From contig JACRHD010000019.1 in NCBI GenBank assembly GCA_016234115.1, positions 1-64,000 of the forward strand: a DNA stretch of 64,000 nucleotides. Reading direction: 5' to 3'. Below the pieces are notes generated by a model, which ran no database searches, was not told the DNA's origin, and saw only the letters and a list, made by a program, of their open reading frames with translations. This document shows, one piece after another, positions 42,421-50,772 of this stretch (the first letter of the stretch is position 1; every line of letters starts with the position of its first letter). The stretch comes from Nitrospirota bacterium. GTDB lineage: Bacteria > Nitrospirota > Thermodesulfovibrionia > UBA6902. A program made the translations under genes and the position numbers.

Positions 42421-44051
42421 TGCGCTTTTACCGGCAATTTTATGCTGACCGTGGTCCCCCTCCCGACCTCTGATTTGAACGTAAGAGAACCATCATGAGC
42501 TTTGATGATTGTCTCAGAGATGGAAAGACCGAGCCCCGTGCCCCCGCTTCCGGATTTAGTGGTAAAGAAAGGTTCTGTAATCTGTCCGAGTATGTCATCG
42601 GATATGCCGGTCCCGTCGTCCTGGACTTTAATTACAACATGCATTGATTGCTCATCATAAGACGTTAATACCCTGACACCGGATTTTTTATCAGGCAGGG
42701 ACTGAAGGGCATTTATGATTATATTTATGATCACCTGCTCAATCTGTTGAGCGCTGCCTCTGATCAGAGGGACATCATCACTACAATCAACATAAAAATT
42801 ATCGGTAAATTTTCTTATCTGATTATTCAGAATTGATATGGATGTCATAACAACATTGTTGACGCTGACCTCCTCGCGCATGCAGGTTATTTCCGGACGC
42901 GCAAAATTCCTTAGATTTTCAACGAACTTCCTGATCCGTAAAGAACCCTCATTTATTCCGTTCATAAGTTCAGGCACAAGGGCCTGTAATTTTGGATAAG
43001 AGATGCCGGCAAGTTTAAAACTCCCTTTATCCTGATAGTATTGTCCGAGGATCGACAGCGCATCCTGCCAGATTTTGTTCAGAGTCTGGGCATTGTGGTG
43101 GATAAAACTATTGGGGTTATTAATCTCATGCGCAACTCCGGAGACAAGTGCGCCGAGAGAAGTCATTTTATTGGCATGAATCAGTTGCGACTGAATGCGC
43201 CTTGCCTCTTCTTCCATACGCACTCCAGCGGTAATGTCTCTGGTGACCTCTATGGCTTTTATTGTTTTTCCGGAGCCGTCTAAAATGGGAAAGGCCCTCT
43301 TGTCCAGTATCTTACCTTCCGGATTTAAGACCCGGGCCGATTCTTCCCTGCCTGATTTAAAACTCTCTTCCACAGGACAGTTTTTACATGGAGACGAGAG
43401 ACGGCAGCATAGTGTATGGCAATATTCCCCGGATATCTCGGCAGCGCTCCTGCCAAATCTTGACGCAAAGGCCTGATTGGCCCATATAACGGACATATCG
43501 CGGCCCAGAAGAATTATATCATCAGAAATGGCGTCAAGCAGGGCATGGAATTCCTGCGATAGCCTTTTATACTGTTCTTTGCTTCGGGTCAGCTTTTCCT
43601 CTGCCTGCTTTCGCGCGGTAATGTCCGTAACGGCCCCTACCCATTTTACGGCCTTCCCTTTTTCATGACCGACAGCCTTGCCGCGTTCTTCCCAGTGACA
43701 GTAAGAGCCGTCTTTGCATCTCATGCGGTAGGCTGCGTGAAAATCATTGCCTGTCCTGAGGGCGCTCTCTACGGATTTCTGAAACCTGTCGCGATCTTCA
43801 GGATGGACGTTCTCCATATGGCCTGTAACTGTGCGGGGAAACTCCCCAGGACCGTAACCAAGACAACTGTCAATGTCCCCGAACCATTTTAATATGTTAT
43901 GCCTGACATCCCCTTCCCATATGAGATCAGTTGTTGAAGTTGCAACGGCACGAAAGCGTTTCTCGCTCTCAATCAACTCGCTCTCCGCATGACCGGGGCT
44001 TTGCCTGCTTTGCGATTTTGTTCTCTGTCTTTTCTTGTTCCCCGCGTCCAT
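42417..44051 (-). CDS. PAS-domain sensor histidine kinase with cysteine-rich PAS
   Basis: The 544-residue protein is soluble. A PAS/PAC domain (about 30-155, DLIWEGDVRHNILKWFGD, GAVTDITARKQ) is followed by a second PAS (about 170-285) containing a cysteine cluster EYCHTLCCRLSSPCKNCPVEE. HisKA has GVAHEINNPNSFIHHNAQTL, and the ATPase domain has NIIINALQSLP, DDGTGISDDIL, FFTTKSGSGGTGLGLSI. It should phosphorylate the following regulator, with which it overlaps (ATGA). The cysteines suggest redox or metal sensing by analogy; no such function is proven. Confidence 0.93.
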   Translation of the reverse strand: MDAGNKKRQRTKSQSRQSPGHAESELIESEKRFRAVATSTTDLIWEGDVRHNILKWFGDIDSCLGYGPGEFPRTVTGHMENVHPEDRDRFQKSVESALRTGNDFHAAYRMRCKDGSYCHWEERGKAVGHEKGKAVKWVGAVTDITARKQAEEKLTRSKEQYKRLSQEFHALLDAISDDIILLGRDMSVIWANQAFASRFGRSAAEISGEYCHTLCCRLSSPCKNCPVEESFKSGREESARVLNPEGKILDKRAFPILDGSGKTIKAIEVTRDITAGVRMEEEARRIQSQLIHANKMTSLGALVSGVAHEINNPNSFIHHNAQTLNKIWQDALSILGQYYQDKGSFKLAGISYPKLQALVPELMNGINEGSLRIRKFVENLRNFARPEITCMREEVSVNNVVMTSISILNNQIRKFTDNFYVDCSDDVPLIRGSAQQIEQVIINIIINALQSLPDKKSGVRVLTSYDEQSMHVVIKVQDDGTGISDDILGQITEPFFTTKSGSGGTGLGLSISETIIKAHDGSLTFKSEVGRGTTVSIKLPVKAQ

Positions 44052-44311
44052 AAGATGATGCCGTCTCTTTAAAAGGGGGGGTAACAGACTATGACGATAA
44101 GAAAATTCTGCATTGCCCGGACTCCCCCTGCATAAATAAATAAGATTTTTCTGGTTAGCTTATATATATAAATCCAGGGGAATACCCCTGTTATTTTTAG
44201 ATGAAATCAGGTAGAGCCGATATTATGTTTTTAACCATAACATAGCATTTTCATTTTTTTCAATATTATTAAAGGGGGGGTAACCATTCAGTGAAGGGTA
44301 ATGTACCAATG

Positions 44312-44411
44312 ATACCCTCCCCTTTAGCAAAGGGGGGCGAGGGGGGATTTTTTTGAAAAAAATGAATTTATTACAAAATCTCCCCTTCCCCTCTTTTCCA
44401 AAGAGGGGGAT
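44312..44411. repeat. C/G-run palindrome, intact copy
   Basis: CCCTCCCCTTTAGCAAAGGGGGGCGAGGGGGG at the left mirrors ATCTCCCCTTCCCCTCTTTTCCAAAGAGGGGG at the right around an A/T loop. It fills the spacer 44052-44446 with flanking related words (ACCATTCAGTGAAGGG and CCCACCCTTCACTGAAACG form an outer inverted pair). I see no gene in this 395-base spacer. Confidence 0.8.
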
Positions 44412-44482
44412 AACCCGGTCCCCACCCTTCACTGAAACGTTACGGGGTGGGGAGGTTCGTGATTTCTGCTATACTTTATTGC

Positions 44483-47400
44483 ATGCCGCTGAATCTTTCT
44501 GTTTTTGAAGACGCCCTCCGGGCATTGTATGAAAAGAGGACGGACGCCTTTACATCCCTTTCAGGATCTTCGGGGGCCCTGTTTTTTTCCATGATCAAGT
44601 CCCCTTGCCTGCTGCTTTGCGCGACCGAGGAGTCGGCAGGCGCGTTCTGCGCGGACGCTCTCTTCTGGTCCCGGCTCCTGGAAACGGAGTCGCCCCTTCT
44701 TATTCATCCCAAAGACGATCCGCAGCGGCTGACGGACCTGAACGAGCTTTACACTCATAACAAAGGGAAGATTATCTCGTCCGTTGACGCGGCCTTCTCA
44801 CCATTATGGAAGAGAAAAGAATTTCCGGTCTACAGCATTACAAAAGGCGTCATCATCGACCGGGACGTGATCGTTCAGCAGCTTCAGAGGCAGGGTTACC
44901 ATGTGGTCCCTGTCGTTACCGGGGAAGGGGAGATGAGCATGAGGGGGGGGATCCTCGACATATACCCTCCCGACAATGAATACCCTGTGCGAATAGAGTT
45001 TTTCGGCGATGAGATCGAATCGGTCAGGTTCTTTGATATCGACACACAGTTGTCGGTAAAGGAAATTAATGATATACAGGTTTGCCCTGCAATCGAACCG
45101 GAAGAAGGGCCGGACCTGATCGAGTTATTATCGGATTCCCTCCTGATATTGAATGAGCCGGATGATATTAAAAGGCACCGGCCGGAGATGGAGGAGTTAA
45201 TAATTAAAAAAATCCCCCTTACTCCCCCTTTGCCAAAGGGGGACTTAACAGTCCCCCCTTTAGAAAAGGGGCTGGGCTCCCGTTGCCTCGAAGAATTGCA
45301 ACGGGAAGCGGGGGGATTTGATACTTCAGATATTCCCGGGCGCAGGACCGTCACCTTCACGTCCCTTCCCCTGCACGGCGAGGGCTTTCATTTTCCTGTC
45401 AACAGTCCCGCGGGATTAGGCGTTTTGCCGGAAGAAAGAAGTTCCGTCGAGGATTTTGTGAAGAAGGTAATTGAACTGAAGAAACAATTTTTTGTCCTGA
45501 TGACGTGTTCTTCGGAGGGTCAGGCAAAGAGGCTGAAGGAATTATTTTTCGACTCTGATACGGACGCCCCGATACTCGGCGGAAGCGCCGCTAAAAAAGA
45601 TGCGCGCAGTCCCGTTATTACGATCGGCGAATTGAGCAGGGGATTCTCATATCAGGACGTGGTCATTCTCTCCGCGACGGACATCTTCGGGCAGAGGCCG
45701 TCTTTCAAGTCCGCGAAGAAATCCCGCGTATCGGCCATTATTTCATCCATAGAGGACTTCAAGGAAGGCGATTACCTGGTCCATGACGAGCACGGCATAG
45801 GTAAATTCCTCGGACTTAAAAAGGAAAAGATAGAAGACTATGAAGGCGATTTCATCGTCGTGGAATACCTCGATAGCGCAAGGTTATACGTCCCTCTTGA
45901 ACATATCAACACCATCCGGAAATACCACGCTGCCGAGGGCGTCAGGCCCAAAACAGACAGGTTAGGCGGCAAGACGTGGGAGAAGACCAAACAGAAGGTC
46001 AAACAGAAAATAAGAGACCTCGCGGAAAAGCTGCTGGCCATATACGCCAGACGCTCGACAGCTCAGGGGTTTGCTTTTTCAGCCGACACGGAGATGCACA
46101 GGGAATTTGATACCTTTTTCCCATATGAAGCGACACCGGACCAGGTCACTTCCATCAATGAGATAAAACGGGACATGGAAAGCCCTGTCCCGATGGACAG
46201 GCTCCTGTGCGGCGACGTCGGTTACGGCAAGACCGAGGTGGTGATGAGGGCCTGTTTCAAGGCGGTCTGCGATTCAAAGCAGGTTGCGGTGCTCGTTCCC
46301 ACCACGATATTAGCGGAACAGCACTTTGAAACATTCACCGCGAGATTTTCAGCCTTCCCCGTCAAAATCGATTACCTGAGCCGTTTCAAAAACAGGGCCG
46401 AACAGAAGCAGACCCTCAAGGCGCTTACGGAAGGCGGAGTGGACATCATTATCGGGACCCACAGGCTGATTGCAAAGGACGTGAGTTTTTATGACCTCGG
46501 ACTGCTTGTCATCGACGAGGAACACAAGTTCGGCGTGGCGCACAAGGAAAAGTTAAAGGCCCTGAGCGAGGGGGTCGATGTCCTCTCTCTTTCCGCGACC
46601 CCTATCCCGAGGACGCTCCATATGGCCCTGTCAGGCATCAGGGTGATGAGCGTCATCGAGACCCCGCCTGAAGACAGGCTCGCGGTAAAGAGCGCTGTTG
46701 CGCGCTTCAATCCCGCGCTGATAAAAGAGGCCCTCGATAAAGAACTGGAGAGGGGCGGGCAGGTATTCTTTGTGCACAACCGTATCCAGGATATTTACAA
46801 GATCGGAAATTTTTTAAGGGAGCTGACCCCGGAGGCGAAGATAGGCGTGGCCCACGGACAGATGAATGAAAAAGAGTTAGAGGGAGTGATGAGGGCGTTT
46901 TTCCACAAGGAGATAAACGTCCTCGTATCGACCGCCATCATCGGGTCAGGGCTCGATATACCTTCCGCAAATACAATCATCATCAACAGGGCCGACAGGT
47001 TCGGGCTTGCCGACCTGTACCAGTTGAGGGGCAGGGTCGGGCGCTCCAATGTCAGGGCGTACGCGTATTTCCTCATCCCGGGCGAGGACATCATCACAGA
47101 GGACGCGAGAAAAAAACTCCAGGCGATACAGGAGTTAGGTTATTTAGGCGCGGGCTTCAGGCTCGCCATGAAAGACCTCGAAATCAGGGGCGCGGGGAAT
47201 CTTTTGGGCGCTGAACAGTCAGGACACATCGAGGCGGTCGGATTTGATATGTACATGGAGATGCTTGAGCAGGCTGTTGCCGAGCTCAAGGGAGAAAAGA
47301 TCGAGCCGAAGCTTGAGCCGGTCATCGACATGAAGATCACCGCCGTGATTCCTGAAGACTATATCGAGGACCCCGACCTGCGTCTGAGCGTCTACAGGAA

Positions 47401-47746
47401 GATAGCCTCAGCCAGAGACATCAAGGCCCTTGAAAGGCTGTCGGAAGAGCTGAAAGACAGGTTCGGGACACCTCCCAAAAAGACCAGGCGTCTTCTGGAG
47501 GTCATGGAGCTCAAGGTGCTGGCAAAGGAGCTGCATATAGCAAAAATACAGAACTTCCTGGGCCGGATACAGGTTGTCTTTGCGCCTGACACGCCCGTCA
47601 CCTCGGAGAAAATATTCTCGCTCTACAATACCCGCAAGAAGGTCCTGAAATACCTCCCCGAAGGAGGCATCGAGCTCGATCTCAGGGGGAAAGACTGGGA
47701 ATTGATTTTCAGGGAAGTGAAGGGTGTGATGGAGGAGCTGCGGTAA
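44483..47746 (+). CDS. mfd: Transcription-repair coupling factor Mfd
   Basis: Mfd removes stalled RNA polymerase from damaged DNA and recruits UvrA. The UvrB-like N-terminal part (about 30-350), the RNA-polymerase-interacting domain (about 420-490, GDYLVHDEHGIGKFLGLKKEK, EYLDSARLYVPLEHI), the translocase domains (MDRLLCGDVGYGKTEVVMRA, IDEEHKFGVAHKEKLK, LSATPIPRTLHMAL, GRVGRSNVRAYAYF) and the C-terminal TRCF domain are all present. Residues about 243-279 (KKIPLTPPLPKGDLTVPPLE onward) are encoded by an in-frame palindromic repeat. I start at ATG 44483; a GTG 12 codons upstream is less likely. TATACT at 44470-44475 sits seven bases before the ATG, so the message may be leaderless. Confidence 0.96.
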   Translation: MPLNLSVFEDALRALYEKRTDAFTSLSGSSGALFFSMIKSPCLLLCATEESAGAFCADALFWSRLLETESPLLIHPKDDPQRLTDLNELYTHNKGKIISSVDAAFSPLWKRKEFPVYSITKGVIIDRDVIVQQLQRQGYHVVPVVTGEGEMSMRGGILDIYPPDNEYPVRIEFFGDEIESVRFFDIDTQLSVKEINDIQVCPAIEPEEGPDLIELLSDSLLILNEPDDIKRHRPEMEELIIKKIPLTPPLPKGDLTVPPLEKGLGSRCLEELQREAGGFDTSDIPGRRTVTFTSLPLHGEGFHFPVNSPAGLGVLPEERSSVEDFVKKVIELKKQFFVLMTCSSEGQAKRLKELFFDSDTDAPILGGSAAKKDARSPVITIGELSRGFSYQDVVILSATDIFGQRPSFKSAKKSRVSAIISSIEDFKEGDYLVHDEHGIGKFLGLKKEKIEDYEGDFIVVEYLDSARLYVPLEHINTIRKYHAAEGVRPKTDRLGGKTWEKTKQKVKQKIRDLAEKLLAIYARRSTAQGFAFSADTEMHREFDTFFPYEATPDQVTSINEIKRDMESPVPMDRLLCGDVGYGKTEVVMRACFKAVCDSKQVAVLVPTTILAEQHFETFTARFSAFPVKIDYLSRFKNRAEQKQTLKALTEGGVDIIIGTHRLIAKDVSFYDLGLLVIDEEHKFGVAHKEKLKALSEGVDVLSLSATPIPRTLHMALSGIRVMSVIETPPEDRLAVKSAVARFNPALIKEALDKELERGGQVFFVHNRIQDIYKIGNFLRELTPEAKIGVAHGQMNEKELEGVMRAFFHKEINVLVSTAIIGSGLDIPSANTIIINRADRFGLADLYQLRGRVGRSNVRAYAYFLIPGEDIITEDARKKLQAIQELGYLGAGFRLAMKDLEIRGAGNLLGAEQSGHIEAVGFDMYMEMLEQAVAELKGEKIEPKLEPVIDMKITAVIPEDYIEDPDLRLSVYRKIASARDIKALERLSEELKDRFGTPPKKTRRLLEVMELKVLAKELHIAKIQNFLGRIQVVFAPDTPVTSEKIFSLYNTRKKVLKYLPEGGIELDLRGKDWELIFREVKGVMEELR
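45211..45318. repeat. Palindromic repeat inserted in frame within mfd
   Basis: The 108-base element is bounded by AATCCCCC and GGGGGGATT. Inside are CCCCCTTTGCCAAAGGGGG (45224-45242), a second C-run/G-run pair, and CCCGTTGC...GCAACGGG. Its length is a multiple of three and it contains no stop, adding 36 residues to the Mfd N-terminal region. Confidence 0.8.
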
Positions 47747-47798
47747 AAAAGCTATCAGCTTAAAAGAGGCGGCGCCCTCTTTATGGTATATTTAAATC

Positions 47799-48581
47799 AT
47801 GAACCCCCTGGATGTCTACAAGAAACTCCCCCGCAAAAACTGCGGGAAGTGTCTTTCAGGGACCTGCATGTCGTTTGCAGTGCAATTCCTGAGAAGGCTT
47901 GTAACGTCATCCGAATGTCCTGAGCTCGATGAGAAAGGGAAACAGGAAATCGACGCCATGCTTACCGATCCGGGCGACTGGAAGGAGAGAAGGCTCCAGG
48001 AATTGTTTGAGGAGATTTTTAATCCCCCCCCTTTGGCAAAGGGGGCAAAGGGGGGAAAGGGGGGGTTATCAGGCATTGCGGAGGGGATAGGGGCATTGGC
48101 TGAAGGAAACTCGTTGACGATTCGCTACCTTGGAAAGGACATTATCGTCAACCCGTCCGGTTTCAGCGCCGAGTTGAATATAATGGACAAACTCCTTATC
48201 CTCATGTATGTGAAAACCGCAGGCAGTAAACCCCTCAGCGGCAAATGGGTAGCGTTCAGGGAGCTCAAGGACGGGCTTATCAGGTCAGAGAGTTTTCACG
48301 AGGCGTGTGAGCTGTCCCTTGCAAGGATGTTCGGCAAAGATCCTGACGGTTTTATTCAAAAGCTGCGGGGCTTGGGCGCTCAGGACGCATCGGGCTTTTC
48401 GGCCAAACACAGTTTAGTTATATATACATTGCCCAGGGTCCCCTTTCTCGTGCTTCTCTGGCCGGGGGATGAAGAGTTCGGGCCTGATTGCAAGGTCCTC
48501 TTTGACTCGACCGTTACGGACTATATCGACGTCGAGGCGCTGCTTTATCTCGGTATGTCCCTTGTAAGGGCGGTGAATTGA
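47799..48581 (+). CDS. DUF3786 protein with N-terminal Fe-S motif
   Basis: The 260-residue protein starts with a four-cysteine motif (KNCGKCLSGTCMSFA ... ECP, residues 14-40), like the Fe-S domain of corrinoid/CODH-linked proteins. The rest is the DUF3786 domain (about 100-260, PLSGKWVAFRELKDGLIRSESFHEACE, PFLVLLWPGDEEFGPDCKVLFD, DYIDVEALLYLG). The function is unknown, and members occur in anaerobic bacteria, often near corrinoid enzymes. About 15 residues (FNPPPLAKGAKGGKGGLSG) come from a C/G-run repeat between the two domains. TATATT lies six bases before the ATG without a Shine-Dalgarno sequence. Confidence 0.85.
   Translation: MNPLDVYKKLPRKNCGKCLSGTCMSFAVQFLRRLVTSSECPELDEKGKQEIDAMLTDPGDWKERRLQELFEEIFNPPPLAKGAKGGKGGLSGIAEGIGALAEGNSLTIRYLGKDIIVNPSGFSAELNIMDKLLILMYVKTAGSKPLSGKWVAFRELKDGLIRSESFHEACELSLARMFGKDPDGFIQKLRGLGAQDASGFSAKHSLVIYTLPRVPFLVLLWPGDEEFGPDCKVLFDSTVTDYIDVEALLYLGMSLVRAVN
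48021..48067. repeat. C/G-run palindrome inside the DUF3786 gene
   Basis: AATCCCCCCCCTTTGGCAAAGGGGGCAAAGGGGGG plus a further G-run is a half-size copy of the 44312-44411 family, read in frame between the Fe-S motif and the DUF3786 domain. Confidence 0.75.
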
Positions 48582-48604
48582 ATGAGAGATGGAACAGGGT
48601 CAGC

Positions 48605-48766
48605 CGTCATGCCCGAAGTTTCTAATCGGGCATCCAGACTTCGACATTCATACCCTTCGACGGGCTCAGGGTGACACAGCTTGTCATGGTTAGCCTGTCG
48701 AACCATGAGCTTATCGAACCATGAATTCCCGCTTAAGGACTGCGGGAATGACGGCAGGAGATCATA
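48605..48766. repeat. Cluster of 'CATGCCCGAAG', 'CTTCGACGGGCTCAGGGTG' and 'TTCCCGC...GCGGGAA' palindromes
   Basis: The spacer of 200 bases after DUF3786 is filled with three linked palindromic words, including ATTCCCGCTTAAGGACTGCGGGAATGAC, which is a near-perfect hairpin. Related units are at 13850-13933 and 59866-59940. Confidence 0.75.
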
Positions 48767-48781
48767 GGAGCAACATTTGTT

Positions 48782-49618
48782 ATGAACAACATTAAAATTA
48801 CAAAAAAGTCCGGGATGCTGGAGGACTTCAACTCGCGCAAATTAATGGAGTCCCTTCTGCGGTCAGGCGCTGAGCAGGACCAGGCTGAAGAGATTCTCGA
48901 CAGAATAACCGCTGAGATAACTCCCTATGTGAGCACAAAAAAGATTTACAGGCTCGCTTACAAATATCTCAGGCAGTTTAACAGGATGTCCTGTCTTAAA
49001 TATTCATTAAAGAGGGGACTGTCCAGGCTCGGGCCGTCGGGATATCCCTTTGAAGAATATTTCGGCGGGTTAATGAGATATTACGGTTATCATGTCGATG
49101 TTGGAATTATCCTCGAAGGGAAATGCGTCAGCCACGAAGTCGACGTCTTTGCGGTCAGCGACCGGGAGGTATTGGCTGTCGAGTGCAAGTACCGCAACAA
49201 CTCCGACACCGCCCCCCCTGATGTAAAGACAGCCCTTTACGTCCAGGCGCGGTTTGAGGACCTCAGGCCCGTCATTAAGGCCCGTTATCCCGGCAAGGCC
49301 TTTTCAGGCTGGCTCGTGACCAATACCCGCTTTACCTCCGACGCCATCCGTTACGCGGAATGCGCCGGACTCAGGATCAGGAGCTGGCGGTACCCGGAAA
49401 ACAACAGCCTGGAGAAGATGATCGAAGACAAGAAACTGTACCCGGTCACGATATTATCCTCTCTCAACTCCTTCCAGATCAGGAAATTATCCAAACAGCA
49501 ATTGGTCCTCATGAAGGACCTTGCACAGGCGGACGTTAGGGATATCAGGAGGCTGCTGTCCATTTCCGAGAACAGGGCCGCTGAACTGATACAGCAGGCG
49601 AGTGAGCTGTGCTTCTGA
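48782..49618 (+). CDS. ATP-cone domain protein with Mrr-like nuclease domain
   Basis: Residues about 5-90 form an ATP-cone (KSGMLEDFNSRKLMESLLRSG, DRITAEITPYVSTKKIYRLAY), the nucleotide-sensing module of ribonucleotide reductases and NrdR. Residues about 95-200 form a PD-(D/E)xK nuclease of the Mrr type: GYPFEEYFGGLMRYYGYHVDVG, then HEVDVFAVSDREVLAVECKYR with the D and ExK residues, and FSGWLVTNTRFTSDAIRYAECAGL. A helical tail follows (about 215-278). It may cut DNA in a nucleotide-dependent way. No methyltransferase is next to it. GCAACATTTGTT precedes the ATG and no good ribosome-binding site is visible. Confidence 0.85.
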   Translation: MNNIKITKKSGMLEDFNSRKLMESLLRSGAEQDQAEEILDRITAEITPYVSTKKIYRLAYKYLRQFNRMSCLKYSLKRGLSRLGPSGYPFEEYFGGLMRYYGYHVDVGIILEGKCVSHEVDVFAVSDREVLAVECKYRNNSDTAPPDVKTALYVQARFEDLRPVIKARYPGKAFSGWLVTNTRFTSDAIRYAECAGLRIRSWRYPENNSLEKMIEDKKLYPVTILSSLNSFQIRKLSKQQLVLMKDLAQADVRDIRRLLSISENRAAELIQQASELCF

Positions 49619-49825
49619 CACACATATTCATTACAAGCTTTACCTGCCTTTCAAGCGTTTATACTGAAAAAGATGACCGCGCTCAGCGGCTGGTTTCCAG
49701 CTCTGCTTCGGAAGATACGATTATTCGCCCCTTAATCTTTTTTTTATAATTGCCGATTAAGAGTTAGTGAAAATGAAAATTCCCTGTCGCAAACGGGCAG
49801 GGTATCAAGGGTTTAATTTGAAAAA

Positions 49826-49856
49826 TCCCCCTTCCCCACTTTTCCAAAGGGGGAAT
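49826..49856. repeat. Half-size C/G-run palindrome acting as ribosome-binding region
   Basis: AATCCCCCTTCCCCACTTTTCCAAAGGGGGAATT ends four bases before the ATG of the HDOD gene, so its AAAGGGGGAA is the only Shine-Dalgarno-like sequence available to that gene. Confidence 0.65.
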
Positions 49857-49860
49857 TATA

Positions 49861-50772
49861 ATGCTGATAACTAATTTTAAAGAAAAAGTTTACAACTGTA
49901 TTGAGTTTCTCCCGCCGATTCCGGACATAATGAAGGAGCTTAATGAATTGCTGCAGAAAAAAGACTGTGATCTGCGGGACATAAGCGGAGTTATAGAAAA
50001 AGATCCCTCATTAAGCCTGAACGTTTTAAAGATCGCAAATTCGGCTTTCTACGGCTTGCCTTATGAGGTCTCCTCCATGGAGCGGGCTGTAGCGCTTATA
50101 GGCCTTCAGGAAGTAGCGTCTCTCTGTATGGTATGCAACATTACCGATATACTTAAACCGGAGCCGGGCGTTATGACAATGGATATAAAATCCTTCTGGG
50201 AACATTCAGTAGCCACAGGAGTGATAGCAAAGATATTCTGTAAAGAATTCAATATCAGGACGCAGGAAAATCTTTATCTGGCAGGTCTTATCCATGATGT
50301 GGGCAAAATAATTATAGACAGGTTTTCCCATATCGCATACGACGGCATTATTAAAGCAACGCATGATGAGAATATAGCTCTTATTGAGGCGGAGAAACGT
50401 ATTATAGGGGAGTCTCATGACAGGGTCGGCGGGTGGCTTATAGAAAAATGGGAGCTCCCGAAGGTGTTTTTTGAGGTGGCTGCGCATCACCATTCATTAA
50501 TGGACGCTTCAGACGGAAACAGGCGGGCAGTGGCTATCATTTCTTTATCAAATCATATTGCGCGTATAAAGGGTTTCGGCTTTGGAGGAGATATGAGGGG
50601 AATTATATTGCAGGAGACTGATGCCTTCAGGATAATCAATGCAGAATATCCTCATCTCCGGGACCAGGATATAGCGAGGTTTGTCATGGACCTGGACAGG
50701 GCGGACAATGAGATCGCAGGATTGGAAAGGATGATGAATGCAGGCAGCAGGCCAAAAACTTACAGACGCTGA
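49861..50772 (+). CDS. HDOD-domain signalling protein
   Basis: The 303-residue protein is an HDOD domain (about 10-210): FLPPIPDIMKELNELLQ, PSLSLNVLKIANSAFYG, SMERAVALIGLQEVASLC, and GLIHDVGKIIIDRF with HD residues retained. HDOD proteins are found with chemotaxis and c-di-GMP proteins and often work by binding. GESHDRVGGWLIEKWELP is the late conserved part. Its 3' end overlaps cheR by 35 bases, so it belongs to the chemosensory operon. Confidence 0.9.
   Translation: MLITNFKEKVYNCIEFLPPIPDIMKELNELLQKKDCDLRDISGVIEKDPSLSLNVLKIANSAFYGLPYEVSSMERAVALIGLQEVASLCMVCNITDILKPEPGVMTMDIKSFWEHSVATGVIAKIFCKEFNIRTQENLYLAGLIHDVGKIIIDRFSHIAYDGIIKATHDENIALIEAEKRIIGESHDRVGGWLIEKWELPKVFFEVAAHHHSLMDASDGNRRAVAIISLSNHIARIKGFGFGGDMRGIILQETDAFRIINAEYPHLRDQDIARFVMDLDRADNEIAGLERMMNAGSRPKTYRR

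Noticed and set aside
35637-44051. One joint operon for both sigma-54 regulators
   Set aside because: A strong bidirectional terminator at 40055-40095 and separate -24/-12 promoters divide the two blocks.
48782-49618. NrdR or ribonucleotide reductase from the ATP-cone
   Set aside because: There is no zinc ribbon or reductase domain; the rest is a PD-(D/E)xK nuclease.
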